NCBI RefSeq assembly: GCF_012271785.1
Contig: NZ_JAAWVT010000002.1
Coordinates: forward strand, 310,001-374,000
Length of the DNA stretch: 64,000 nucleotides
Source: Paeniglutamicibacter terrestris
GTDB taxonomy: Bacteria; Actinomycetota; Actinomycetes; Actinomycetales; Micrococcaceae
Direction of reading: 5' to 3'
In this document: piece by piece, positions 36,373-44,903 of the stretch
Numbering within the stretch: the stretch's first letter is position 1
How the letters are laid out: every line of letters starts with the position of its first letter
Notes under the pieces: generated by a model
What the model was told of the DNA's origin: nothing
The model's input: only the letters and a program-made list of their open reading frames with translations
Databases searched by the model: none
Made by a program: the position numbers and the translations under genes

Positions 36373-39300
36373 GAGTTCATGCACTGCAGTTGGAGGCTTT
36401 CGGCCCCTTTGCCAAGCGCGCGTTTATCAACTTTGATGCGCTCTCCGAGGCCGGGATCTTCCTGCTTAACGGGGAAACCGGGGCAGGGAAGACCAGCGTG
36501 CTCGATGGCATTTGTTACGCCCTCTACGGCTCGCTTCCCGGGGTCCGCACCGGGTCTAAGTCACTGCGTAGTGACCACGCGGCCCCCGATGCGCTCCCGG
36601 AGGTCATCTGCGAGTTCTCCACCGGTGGGCGGCGCTTTGAGGTCACCCGTTCTCCCGCCTGGGAGCGTCCTTCAAAGCGAGCCAAAAGCGGGTTCACCAC
36701 CGAGAAGGCGCAGTCGCGCTTGCGTGAACGCATCAACGGGGTCTGGGTGGAAAAATCAACCCGCAACGACGAGGTCGGTCACACGTTGCTCGGGATCCTG
36801 GGCCTGGACAGGGAACAATTCACCAAGGTGGCGATGCTTCCGCAGGGAGCCTTCGCCGCGTTCCTGCGCGCGTCGGATAAAGACCGTGAGGGACTTTTGC
36901 GCTCGCTCTTCGATACCAGCGATTACGCGATGACCGAGAGGATCCTGAATGAGCGAGCCACTGCCGCCCGTGCCGAGGCCGAGGACGCCGAACGGGCCCG
37001 CAGCACGACCCTGGCGCAGCTGGTGGCGGATGCAAGCTCCACGCTCTACGCGGAGTCGGAGTCGGAGTCGGACGAGAATGGGGACGGTGGATTGCCGCAG
37101 GCTGCCCGCGAACACCTCGCCGCGGGGGAAAGCGCCGAACTGGGTGAGCTTCTGCGCTTCGAGGTTCGGGGCACCCGCAGTGGGCTTGCGCAGAGCCGTG
37201 AGCGTGCCGATGCACAACTGGCCGCGGCGCAGAAATCTCATGTTGCGCTCGATGAGCGGGCCACCCGGCATCGGCAGCTGAGTGAACTGGGGAACCTGCG
37301 GCAGGCCCACGAGTCCCACGCCGAATCGATCGCCGCACTCGGTGCGCTGCTGGAGGCTGATGCCCGCGCCGTCGGATTGCTGCCCTACCACCAGCAACTT
37401 GTTGACGCCCGGGCGAAGGTTCAGGAGGCACACCGCCTGCTCGCTGCGGCAGCAGCCGCGGTTCAGAGCGGCGCAGCCAACGAGCTTTTGCTCGCCCGGG
37501 AACCCGACATCGCCGGGGTGCTGGATGCTGCACTCGACTCGGAACCCGAGACGAGCGTGCTCGAATCCCTGGCCGGTCACGGAAGTGAGGCCGCGAAGGC
37601 CGCGCGCGCCGCCGCAGCGCTGATCGAGGCGGCTCTGCCCGAGGAGGAGGAGTTGGAGCAGGTGCGCGGCGAGGTTCTTGTCCTGGGGGAGAGCCTCGGT
37701 TCACTCACCGCCCAGCAGAGAGAACGCGCGGCCCGCATCGAGGTGATCAACGCGGAACTGCCGATGCTGCGCGAACGACATGCGGAATTTGCCGCGCTCG
37801 CCGAATCGGCAGCGGCACTTGAGGCCGCGGTGCTTGCCGCCACACAACGCCGTGACGCGGTGCTCGAGCGGACCCAAGCGGAGAAGGCGCAGGCAACGGC
37901 ACATACGGCGGCCAATACGGCGCGGACACACACGCTTGATGCCCGCGAGCGGGTTAACAACCTGATCACGTTGCGGCTTGAACAATCCGCTGCGGTGCTG
38001 GCGCAGGAACTGAGCGACGGTCAACCGTGTCTGGTCTGCGGTTCCACCTCCCACCCCGAACCCGCCAATTTGCCGGAGGGTGAGCTGGTCACCACTGACG
38101 GCATCGAGGCCGCCCGGAACCTGCTGGCAGCGGCCGAAAAGGCCGAGGAGAAGCGGAATGCCGTCCTGAAGAAGGCGGAAACGGCGCTTGATCTCTGTCG
38201 CGGAAAGATCGGTGAGCTCAGTACCGCCGCTGCAGCCACGGAGCTGGCCTCCGCGACGGAGGCGCATGACACGGCACTGGCCTCGGGCCAGCAACAAAGC
38301 GCCGCCGAAGAGAAACTGCACTCCTCGGAAATCGAGCTCGAAACCCTGAAGGCCGAAGCCTCCGCGGCCGAAACCGAACGTCAGGTGACTGCCGCGAAGC
38401 AGGAAGCCCAAGCGGCGCGGATCGTGAAGCTCGAGACGCGGCTGGCCAAGCTGGGCAGGCCGGGAGAATCCCTGTCCGAACGCCACGTTCTGCTGGGGGC
38501 TGGCGCAAGCGCGCTGGAGGGCCTTGTCTCCGCCGTGCGGACGTGCTTGGAGGCCGGTAGGACAGAGAATGCCGCGGCAAAACTGTGGGAGCAGAAGCTG
38601 GGCGAGATTTCTGTCCCCGATACCGCTGCCTGGCGTGCCCTGCTGTTGGATGATGCTCAACGCACCGTTCACCAGCGTGAGGTGCGCGCTCACAACGATG
38701 AGGCGGTACGCATCAAGACGCTGGCCGAGGCGCCCGGCATCGAGGCGGCCCGGCTCGAGGCCGCAGCGGGAATCGGGGCCCCGGACGATGCCGAGCACGC
38801 CGCGGCAGCCCAGGTTCTTGCTGCGGCAACAACCGCCCGTGATGCCGTGTTGTCCCGCGACGCCGTGCTCGCCAGCTATGGACAGCGGCTGGAGGAAGCA
38901 CTGCACACGTTGGAAGTCCTGGCGCGTCAGGCCGGTCCGGTGCTGGAACGCTACGCCACGCTGAAGGGCATTTCCGAGCTGGTGCGGGGAGCGGGGGAGA
39001 ACCGGCTGAAGATGACCCTGAGCACCTACGTGCTCGCGGCCCGGCTGGAGTCCGTCGCGCTGGCCGCCACCCAACGACTGCTGATGATGACCGGGCAGCG
39101 TTATTCGTTGGTTCACGATGACACCCCTAAGGGCAACAACAAGTCCGGCCTCGGCCTGCAGGTGTTGGACTCGTGGACCCAGGTCAAACGCGATACCCAA
39201 ACGCTTTCGGGTGGGGAGTCCTTCATGGCCTCGCTCGCCCTCGCGCTGGGTCTGGCCGACGTGATTCAGGCGCAATCCGGTGGCATTGACATCGAAACGC

Positions 39301-39500
39301 TCTTTGTTGACGAGGGCTTCGGCTCGCTGGACGCCGAAACACTCGAACACGTCATGGACGCTTTGGAGAAGCTGCGCAGCGGGGGCCGCGTCATTGGGGT
39401 GGTATCCCATGTCGCGGAAATGAAGCAACGCATCGCTACCCAGCTGAACGTGCACAAGTCGCAGTTCGGCTCCACCGTTTCGATGCAGATCGGGGTGTGA
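36369..39500 (+). CDS. sbcC: Exonuclease subunit SbcC (Rad50 homologue)
   Basis: A 1043-residue SMC-like ATPase. Walker A NGETGAGKTSVLD is near the N-terminus. A long Ala/Glu-rich coiled coil follows, with the zinc hook CLVC (in SDGQPCLVCGS) at about residue 555, then the return coil. The ABC signature LSGGESFMASLALALGLADV and Walker B LFVDEGFGSLD are at the C-terminus. Its stop is followed by the MFS gene. The 643-codon antisense frame over it is a GC-rich shadow. Confidence 0.96.
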   Translation: MRVHALQLEAFGPFAKRAFINFDALSEAGIFLLNGETGAGKTSVLDGICYALYGSLPGVRTGSKSLRSDHAAPDALPEVICEFSTGGRRFEVTRSPAWERPSKRAKSGFTTEKAQSRLRERINGVWVEKSTRNDEVGHTLLGILGLDREQFTKVAMLPQGAFAAFLRASDKDREGLLRSLFDTSDYAMTERILNERATAARAEAEDAERARSTTLAQLVADASSTLYAESESESDENGDGGLPQAAREHLAAGESAELGELLRFEVRGTRSGLAQSRERADAQLAAAQKSHVALDERATRHRQLSELGNLRQAHESHAESIAALGALLEADARAVGLLPYHQQLVDARAKVQEAHRLLAAAAAAVQSGAANELLLAREPDIAGVLDAALDSEPETSVLESLAGHGSEAAKAARAAAALIEAALPEEEELEQVRGEVLVLGESLGSLTAQQRERAARIEVINAELPMLRERHAEFAALAESAAALEAAVLAATQRRDAVLERTQAEKAQATAHTAANTARTHTLDARERVNNLITLRLEQSAAVLAQELSDGQPCLVCGSTSHPEPANLPEGELVTTDGIEAARNLLAAAEKAEEKRNAVLKKAETALDLCRGKIGELSTAAAATELASATEAHDTALASGQQQSAAEEKLHSSEIELETLKAEASAAETERQVTAAKQEAQAARIVKLETRLAKLGRPGESLSERHVLLGAGASALEGLVSAVRTCLEAGRTENAAAKLWEQKLGEISVPDTAAWRALLLDDAQRTVHQREVRAHNDEAVRIKTLAEAPGIEAARLEAAAGIGAPDDAEHAAAAQVLAAATTARDAVLSRDAVLASYGQRLEEALHTLEVLARQAGPVLERYATLKGISELVRGAGENRLKMTLSTYVLAARLESVALAATQRLLMMTGQRYSLVHDDTPKGNNKSGLGLQVLDSWTQVKRDTQTLSGGESFMASLALALGLADVIQAQSGGIDIETLFVDEGFGSLDAETLEHVMDALEKLRSGGRVIGVVSHVAEMKQRIATQLNVHKSQFGSTVSMQIGV

Positions 39501-39523
39501 GCTCCGCCCTTGTGGGCCTCGGT

Positions 39524-39579
39524 TAGGATGGGAGATGTCTGCAAAGGGTTCTGTGTAGCGGGAGGCAGGGACGCTACAC
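39524..39579 (+). promoter_or_regulatory. Candidate leader with 7-codon micro-ORF and hairpin before the MFS gene
   Basis: TAGGAT (39524-39529) ends 5 bases before ATG 39535, which opens MSAKGSV and stops at TAG 39556-39558. That stop lies inside the left arm of a perfect 8-bp hairpin, GTGTAGCG (39553-39560) with CGCTACAC (39572-39579). Its loop carries GGAGG. A ribosome at the stop codon would prevent pairing. This looks like a translation-sensing leader for the transporter that begins 22 bases further on. Confidence 0.4.
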
Positions 39580-39600
39580 GCGTTTCTGTGGAGTACCCGG

Positions 39601-40860
39601 TTGACCATGACCAAATCTGCCCCCAAGACCAATTCCTCACCCTATGCGGCGCTTCCGCCGCTCTCCGGGTGGGCCTTCTTCCCCCTGGGCTTCTTCGCCC
39701 GCCTACCCTTAGCGATGCTCACCATCGGTTCGATGACGCTGATCAGCGATTCAACCGGATCCTTCGCCGCCGGCGGCATGTCCGCTGCGATGGTCGGTTT
39801 GGGCTCCGCCGTGGGCGGACCGTCCATCGGATACCTTGCCGATCGGTTCGGTCAGCGCCGCGTGCTGATTCCCGTCGCACTGCTACAAGCCATCTTTGTC
39901 ACGGCCCTGTTGTGGTTTGGTGGTGCCGGGCCACTGGCATCACTGCCGGTGCTCACCGTGCTCTCGATCCTCGCCGGCGCAACGGGTCCGCAGGTTGGTC
40001 CGCTGGCCCGGGTGCGCTGGATGGCGCTGACCGCCAAGCGAAAATCCGGCGGTAAGGAGCTGGGCGCGGCCCTGAGCTACGAATCGATGGTCGACGAGCT
40101 GGGCTTTGTACTCGGCCCGGCGCTCGTGGGTCTCTTCGCCGCCTTGGTGGCACCCTGGCTCCCGCTAGCCATCGCCGCACTGCTGACCCTGATCTTGGTC
40201 CCACTCTTTGCCGTGCACCGCACCGAGCGCGCGGTGGTGCCGGCGGTACGCAACGCCGTCAAGGTCAAGCTCACCTCTGCCCAAGGGATCGGGATCGGCA
40301 TCGCCATCCTGGGCATGATCGGCATGGGCACGTTCTTTGGCTCCAGCGCCGCCGGAACTCTAGCCTTCGCCGGTGCCATGGGCGATGCCAACATTGGCGG
40401 GCTGCTGTATGCCGCGGTCGGGTTCACCTCGGCGATCGCCGCGCTCTCGGTGGCCTTCTGGCCTAGCGGCTGGCCGCAAGCAAGCCGCTGGCTGGCCGCC
40501 GCCATCTTCATGGTCCCCGCCTCGCTGGTCTTGCAATTACCCGGCGAAGTGTTGCCGATGATCGGTGCGTTGTTGCTGGTCGGTATTTGGGTCGGGCCGA
40601 TTCTGGTCACGATCTTCACCCTGGGTGGGGAGATTGCACCGCCGACGCGACTATCCACCGTGATGACCCTGCTTTCCTCGGGCATCGTGGTGGGCACCGC
40701 CATTGGTAACTCCCTGGCCGGAGTGCTGGCGGATTCGCACGGTTACGCCGGCGCCTTCGGTGTGGCCAGTGGTGCCGCGGGACTGATCCTTCTTTCCGGC
40801 ATCGGTATGGCCCTGCTGCGCGGACAACAGCGCCGGGTCATGCTGCGCCACCTGCCCTAG
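39601..40860 (+). CDS. MFS transporter
   Basis: A 419-residue, 12-segment major facilitator. A degenerate motif A, YLADRFGQRRVL, sits between segments 2 and 3. The central cytoplasmic loop is short and the C-terminus ends RGQQRRVMLRHLP. Substrate unknown; a drug or small-metabolite exporter is plausible. The start is TTG 39601 (GGAG seven bases upstream) or ATG 39607. It follows sbcC by 100 bases and has its own leader. Confidence 0.85.
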   Translation: MTMTKSAPKTNSSPYAALPPLSGWAFFPLGFFARLPLAMLTIGSMTLISDSTGSFAAGGMSAAMVGLGSAVGGPSIGYLADRFGQRRVLIPVALLQAIFVTALLWFGGAGPLASLPVLTVLSILAGATGPQVGPLARVRWMALTAKRKSGGKELGAALSYESMVDELGFVLGPALVGLFAALVAPWLPLAIAALLTLILVPLFAVHRTERAVVPAVRNAVKVKLTSAQGIGIGIAILGMIGMGTFFGSSAAGTLAFAGAMGDANIGGLLYAAVGFTSAIAALSVAFWPSGWPQASRWLAAAIFMVPASLVLQLPGEVLPMIGALLLVGIWVGPILVTIFTLGGEIAPPTRLSTVMTLLSSGIVVGTAIGNSLAGVLADSHGYAGAFGVASGAAGLILLSGIGMALLRGQQRRVMLRHLP

Positions 40861-40895
40861 CTCCACCTACCTCCACCTAGCTCCGGCAAGTTCGG

Positions 40896-40951
40896 AGCGG
40901 TCCCGGCCAGTTCCGGCCAGCGTCATTAGGCGCTGGTCGGGACTGGCCGCT
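40896..40951. terminator. Imperfect hairpin between convergent MFS and IclR genes
   Basis: AGCGGTCCCGGCCAG pairs imperfectly with CTGGTCGGGACTGGCCGCT, leaving a four-base bulge. There is no T-run, so a Rho-independent role is uncertain. The preceding 25 bases repeat CTCCACCTA twice. Confidence 0.4.
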
Positions 40952-40955
40952 GTGG

Positions 40956-41687
40956 TTAACCGAGTTCGGCTTCGATGGCGCGGGCGGCCGCCTTGATTCG
41001 TTCGCCGATGTCATTTACATCAATGTGCTCCGATCCGGTGGAGTACACCACCGCGACGGCCGCCGGTAGCTGTCCGGGCATCATGATTGGGGCGGCCACC
41101 GAGGACAGCCCGGGGATCACCTCATCGATGCTGGTGGCGTAGCCCAGAGTGCGAGCGGTGGTGGCGATCTGCCGGTAGCTGGTCTCGTGATTTAGCGCGT
41201 TCCACGCATCCTCGGTGAGTGTTGACTGCATGGCGATGCCGGGGGCTCCATGCCCAAAGGGGTGGCGTGAACCGGGGCGTTGAACCACCGCCGCGTGCAC
41301 GTGGCGTGGTTCAACGGTGACCAAGGTGGTGCAATCTGGTTGGTCCCAGACAGCGATGAAGGCACACATTTTGAGCTCGTTGGCCAGCAGGGTCAGCTCC
41401 GGAAGTGCGGCACTCTGCAGATCTCGCTGGACGCTGGAGGCCAGCACCGCCAGACCGGGGGCGCCGTGGACACGACCCGACTCATCCCGGGTCACCAAAC
41501 GATGCGACTCCAGGGTGCGCAGGATGCGGTAGGCGATGGATCGGTGCACCCCGAGGCCGGAGGAAAGCTCGGCAATGGTCATCGGACCGTTGGCTTCGGC
41601 CAAGATTTCGAGCATGCGGATGCCGCGGGAGAGAGTCTGGGATGCCGGAGCAGACGTACTGGTGGCAGTCATGTGTTCGGTGGCCAT
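40956..41687 (-). CDS. IclR family transcriptional regulator
   Basis: A 243-residue regulator with an N-terminal winged helix (LSRGIRMLEILAEANGPMTI then LSSGLGVHRSIAYRILRTLE) and a C-terminal IclR effector domain (GHGAPGIAM, GYATSIDEVIPGLSSVAAPI). It probably senses an aromatic or organic acid, as is usual in the family, but no catabolic genes adjoin it directly. The start is ATG 41687 or 41672; neither has a clear ribosome binding site. Two matching operator-like repeats lie upstream. Confidence 0.9.
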   Translation of the reverse strand: MATEHMTATSTSAPASQTLSRGIRMLEILAEANGPMTIAELSSGLGVHRSIAYRILRTLESHRLVTRDESGRVHGAPGLAVLASSVQRDLQSAALPELTLLANELKMCAFIAVWDQPDCTTLVTVEPRHVHAAVVQRPGSRHPFGHGAPGIAMQSTLTEDAWNALNHETSYRQIATTARTLGYATSIDEVIPGLSSVAAPIMMPGQLPAAVAVVYSTGSEHIDVNDIGERIKAAARAIEAELG

Positions 41688-41770
41688 CCTTTGGGGATTC
41701 GCGCTGTGGTGGCATGGCCGGTGGCTGTAGGTTGTCGTTCGGCCGCCGGCGGGGTTACGGTGCAGAAGTA

Positions 41771-41805
41771 GTTCCTTATTAGAACTACTCGTTCGATATT
41801 AGAAC
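41771..41805. promoter_or_regulatory. Tandem 15-bp operator-like repeats upstream of iclR
   Basis: GTTCCTTATTAGAAC (41771-41785) and GTTCGATATTAGAAC (41791-41805) differ in two positions. Each is a GTTC-N7-GAAC inverted repeat, and they are 20 bases apart, two helical turns, so bound dimers would lie on the same face. Likely IclR autoregulatory sites. Confidence 0.62.
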
Positions 41806-42295
41806 ACTTGCTGCTCGAATGCGAGGATTCCAGCGGACCAAACTGAATTCAGGAAGCTGCGATGCTTCTCCTGCACCACTGGGGCGTCGACGAGGACGGC
41901 GTGCCACGCGCGGTTGATGCCTCAACATTGCCACATTTTTGCGGCAGTCTCGGCCACTTTGGCACGAGCGTCCCGATCAACTCCTCCACCACGATGGCGA
42001 TGGGGATGCTGCTGCGACTGGTCTGCATCGCCCGCGACTGCGGGGACCATGACGAGCTGCGCTGAGAACCGATCCGGAAGCGGCAGCGCCCGGCCTCATC
42101 CAACGTGAAGCAATGCCACGGTGCTTGAAGCACCACAAGCTCGGAATCCATGGGGATTTCTCCACGGCTGGGAGACTGCCCGGCACTCAAACATGTCACC
42201 ACCAGCGAACCAAATCATCGAATCAAGCCTGCGTTCGGGTGCGCTATGCAGAGCGCGCCCGTTATGAGCCGAGGACTCGCGAATGCCTGGTCGGA
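41806..42295. other. Gene-poor stretch, possible gene debris
   Basis: No frame here has a convincing start, codon pattern or family. Minus-strand frames contain short plausible pieces in different phases, such as IAIVVEELIGTLV and VDRDARAKVAETAAKMWQC (followed by a stop). These could be the remains of a decayed gene of 80-110 codons, but I cannot name it. Confidence 0.3.
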
Positions 42296-42880
42296 TCACG
42301 CCATCGTGGTCGGTTGGTAGGTCGCCATGAGAACTCCCGTGGCGGTGGGGGTGCAGGCGATCAGCTGCATTCGGTGCGCTTTTTCCTGTGGACCGAACAG
42401 GCCGTGGCCGGAGCCGATCACGATCGGGTGAATCATGAGCAACAGCTCGTCGACGAGGCCGTGTGGGAGGAGGGAGCGGATGAGTTGACCGCTGCCCATG
42501 ATGACAAGGTTGCCGCCGGGCTGTTCGCGGAGCGCAGCTACCTGAGCCGGGACGTCACCGCCGAGCAGCGTGGAGTTCGGCCAGGGGAGTTGGGTTTCGG
42601 GGCTGGAGGAGGCAACGTATTTTATTCTCTGGTTGAGTCCGTCCTTGAAGGGTCCGCCGACCTCGTTCCAGTGAGTGAGCATGTCGTCGTAGCTGCGTCG
42701 ACCAAATAGCCAAGCGAAGTCTTGGCCCATCCGCTCGCCCATGGCGGCACCCATCGCCGGATCGTTGTCCGGTTCGGCCCAGCCGCCGTGCAGGAAACCG
42801 TCACGGGTGTCTTCGTCGCTTCGCCCCGGACCTTGTAAGACTCCGTCGAGGCTAATGTGATTCACAACTAGAACGCGCAT
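42296..42880 (-). CDS. Dihydrofolate reductase family (RibD C-terminal domain) protein
   Basis: A 194-residue protein with the RibD-C/DHFR-like fold: VLVVNHISLDGVLQGPG at the N-terminus, WLFGRRSYDDM, GNLVIMGSGQLIRSLL and DELLLMIHPIVIGSGHGLF. Members bind NADPH; most actinobacterial copies have no assigned substrate. GGAG lies seven bases before the ATG. A second, more distant copy is at 47.7 kb. Confidence 0.88.
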   Translation of the reverse strand: MRVLVVNHISLDGVLQGPGRSDEDTRDGFLHGGWAEPDNDPAMGAAMGERMGQDFAWLFGRRSYDDMLTHWNEVGGPFKDGLNQRIKYVASSSPETQLPWPNSTLLGGDVPAQVAALREQPGGNLVIMGSGQLIRSLLPHGLVDELLLMIHPIVIGSGHGLFGPQEKAHRMQLIACTPTATGVLMATYQPTTMA

Positions 42881-43304
42881 GGGTACTCCTCGGATATATG
42901 GGACTCATGGGTGCTCAATTGACACCCTGAGCTGATCGGTAGCGTTGGGCCGGGGTCGGAACTGTTGGTCTCGTTCATGCCGGGAGCAATCCTCGAGCGC
43001 GATCATCCGGCTATCCGTTGGTCGACCAGTGGTTGACCCGGAGGAGAATTGCGCCCTGAAGCCCAGAGAGCGCACGACAACGGAATGCCGGCCCGAGTGC
43101 TCGGGCTCAGCCAACAGGTGGCCCATCCTTCAACAGTAGCGACTGTGTGTCGTGATTGCTTTAGCGGGGATGACAAAAATCCGCAGGATGCTTCGGCTGA
43201 AACTTCACATAGCTGCCCAGAGCTTCAACGTGCTCGAGAACGCCTGAACGTAGATGAAAAATGTCGATGGGGATTCGCTGCCCGTGTCGCGGCCCGGTAA
43301 ATGA
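42881..43304. other. Intergenic stretch without a supportable gene
   Basis: About 420 bases with only short frames rich in Arg, Ser and Pro, none of which looks coding. The regulatory sites of the next transporter begin at 43305. Confidence 0.4.
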
Positions 43305-43320
43305 TGTGAGCGTTATCACC
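43305..43320. promoter_or_regulatory. CRP/GlxR-like site
   Basis: TGTGAGCGTTATCACC fits TGTGA-N6-TCACA with one mismatch, the consensus of CRP-family cAMP regulators such as GlxR. It lies about 90-105 bases before the start of the MHS transporter, a position compatible with catabolite control of uptake. Confidence 0.4.
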
Positions 43321-43350
43321 CCGATGGGTTATCATGTTCACAGCACACTT

Positions 43351-43364
43351 ACCGTCCGAACGGT
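43351..43364. promoter_or_regulatory. ACCGT-N4-ACGGT inverted repeat, TetR-like operator
   Basis: ACCGTCCGAACGGT is a perfect 5-bp inverted repeat around CCGA, continuing into an overlapping CCGA/TCGG repeat. Such ACCG...CGGT palindromes are typical of TetR-family sites in catabolic promoters. No TetR gene is present in the window. Confidence 0.38.
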
Positions 43365-43410
43365 CGGTCAACACTCACAATGCGCGAAGCGCCCAACGCT
43401 GGAGCTCCTC

Positions 43411-44781
43411 ATGTCTTCCTTATCTCAGGCAGCACCCTCGAAACGATCCGAGGAGCGCCGGGTTCTCGCCGGAACCTTGGTTGGTACCACCATTGAGTGG
43501 TACGACTTCTTCATTTTCGCCCAGCTGACGGCGACGCTACTCACCCCGTTGTTCCTGGCACCCCTGGGGGAGTCCAACCCGGGTCTGGCCCAGATCTTGG
43601 CCTTCGCCATGATCGGCATCTCCTTCCTCTTCCGCCCGCTGGGCGCGATCGTGGCAGGACACTTGGGTGACAAATACGGACGCAAACGCGTCCTAGTTGC
43701 CACACTGATCCTCATGGGGGCGGCCACCGCACTGATCGGCATGCTGCCCACCTACGCCTCCATCGGTGTGTGGGCACCAATCTTGCTGGTGCTGCTGCGG
43801 ATCATCCAGGGCTTCTCCGCCGGCGGGGAATGGGGCGGCGCGGCATTGATGGCCGTTGAACACGCACCGAAAAACAAGCGCGGCTACTTTGGTGCCTACC
43901 CGCAGATCGGCGTTCCGATCGGCATGATCATCGCCACCGGCATGCTTTACATCCTGCGTACCTCGATGACCCCGGAGCAGTTCGGCGCCTGGGGCTGGCG
44001 CATCCCGTTCCTGCTCTCGGTCGTGCTCATCGTGGTCGGCTACATGATTCGTAAGGCCGTCGAGGAGTCCCCGGTCTTCAAGCAGCTGGCCCTGCGCAAG
44101 GCCAGTGAGCACACCCCGCTCAAGCAGCTCTTCCAGACCAATACCAAGGAAGTTCTCCAGGCCGCACTGATCTTTGTCTCGAACAACGCGGCCGGCTACC
44201 TGGTCATCGCCTTCTTCATCTCCTACACCACCAAGGTGCTGGGCATGCCCGTTGCACCGGTGCTGCTGGCGACCACCATTGGTGCCGTCGGCTGGCTGAT
44301 CTTCACCCTGGTCGGTGGGTGGCTCTCGGACATCATCGGACGACGTAATACCTTTGTGCTCGGCTACGCCATCGTTTTCATCTGGATGATTCCGATGTTC
44401 ATGCTCATCGACACCGGCTCCATCTTCCTCTACGGGCTCTCGGTCTTCGTTCTGACCACCGGGCTGGGGCTATCCTATGGACCGCAGTCGGCCATGTACG
44501 CCGAGATGTTCCCGGCGCACATCCGCTACTCGGGCATCTCCATCGGCTACGCGCTGGGTGCGATCCTTGGCGGCGCCTTCGCTGCGACCGTCGCCCAGAT
44601 CCTGCTGGAGGAAACCGGCAAGTCGATCTCCATCGCCCTCTACATCATGGTGCTCACGCTGATCTCGGTCGCAGCCGTGCTGTGGGTGGGGGAGACCAAG
44701 GGCAACAACCTGCATGTTGAGGATGTGGACCCGGAACTGCAGGCGGCACACGACGCCAAGCACCACGGTAAGCACGCCTAA
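43411..44781 (+). CDS. MHS family MFS transporter (proton symporter type)
   Basis: A 456-residue, 12-segment transporter of the metabolite:H+ symporter group (ProP/KgtP/ShiA-like). Hallmarks are GTTIEWYDFFIF, the motif A GHLGDKYGRKRVL, GFSAGGEWGGAALM and the C-terminal LYGLSVFVLTTGLGLSYGPQ with a histidine-rich end. The likely substrate is an organic or aromatic acid. The ATG at 43411 follows GGAG by six bases; the longer frame from 43261 reads the regulatory region. It could import substrate for the hpa operon 4 kb away. Confidence 0.9.
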   Translation: MSSLSQAAPSKRSEERRVLAGTLVGTTIEWYDFFIFAQLTATLLTPLFLAPLGESNPGLAQILAFAMIGISFLFRPLGAIVAGHLGDKYGRKRVLVATLILMGAATALIGMLPTYASIGVWAPILLVLLRIIQGFSAGGEWGGAALMAVEHAPKNKRGYFGAYPQIGVPIGMIIATGMLYILRTSMTPEQFGAWGWRIPFLLSVVLIVVGYMIRKAVEESPVFKQLALRKASEHTPLKQLFQTNTKEVLQAALIFVSNNAAGYLVIAFFISYTTKVLGMPVAPVLLATTIGAVGWLIFTLVGGWLSDIIGRRNTFVLGYAIVFIWMIPMFMLIDTGSIFLYGLSVFVLTTGLGLSYGPQSAMYAEMFPAHIRYSGISIGYALGAILGGAFAATVAQILLEETGKSISIALYIMVLTLISVAAVLWVGETKGNNLHVEDVDPELQAAHDAKHHGKHA

Positions 44782-44798
44782 ACCTCACCACCAACTCC

Positions 44799-44867
44799 AA
44801 GGGGCCGAGCGATTGCCCTCTTCTCCGCGCTGAACCAGCCGGGTGAGAGGGCCGCTCGGCCCCTTTA
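44799..44867 (+). terminator. Terminator after the MHS transporter
   Basis: AAGGGGCCGAGCG (44799-44811) pairs perfectly with CGCTCGGCCCCTT (44853-44865), and an inner GCCCTC/GAGGGC adds a second stem. It is followed by TATGC, and may act for both the convergent transporter and phosphoribosyltransferase genes. Confidence 0.82.
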
Positions 44868-44903
44868 TGCTGTGTCCGCCCGCGCCCGCGCAGGCAGTGG
44901 CCT

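Noticed and set aside
37701-39632. A 643-codon minus-strand frame opposite sbcC
   Set aside because: The third-position GC bias of sbcC creates a long open antisense frame. Its composition (Gly/Arg/Gln-rich) is not protein-like.
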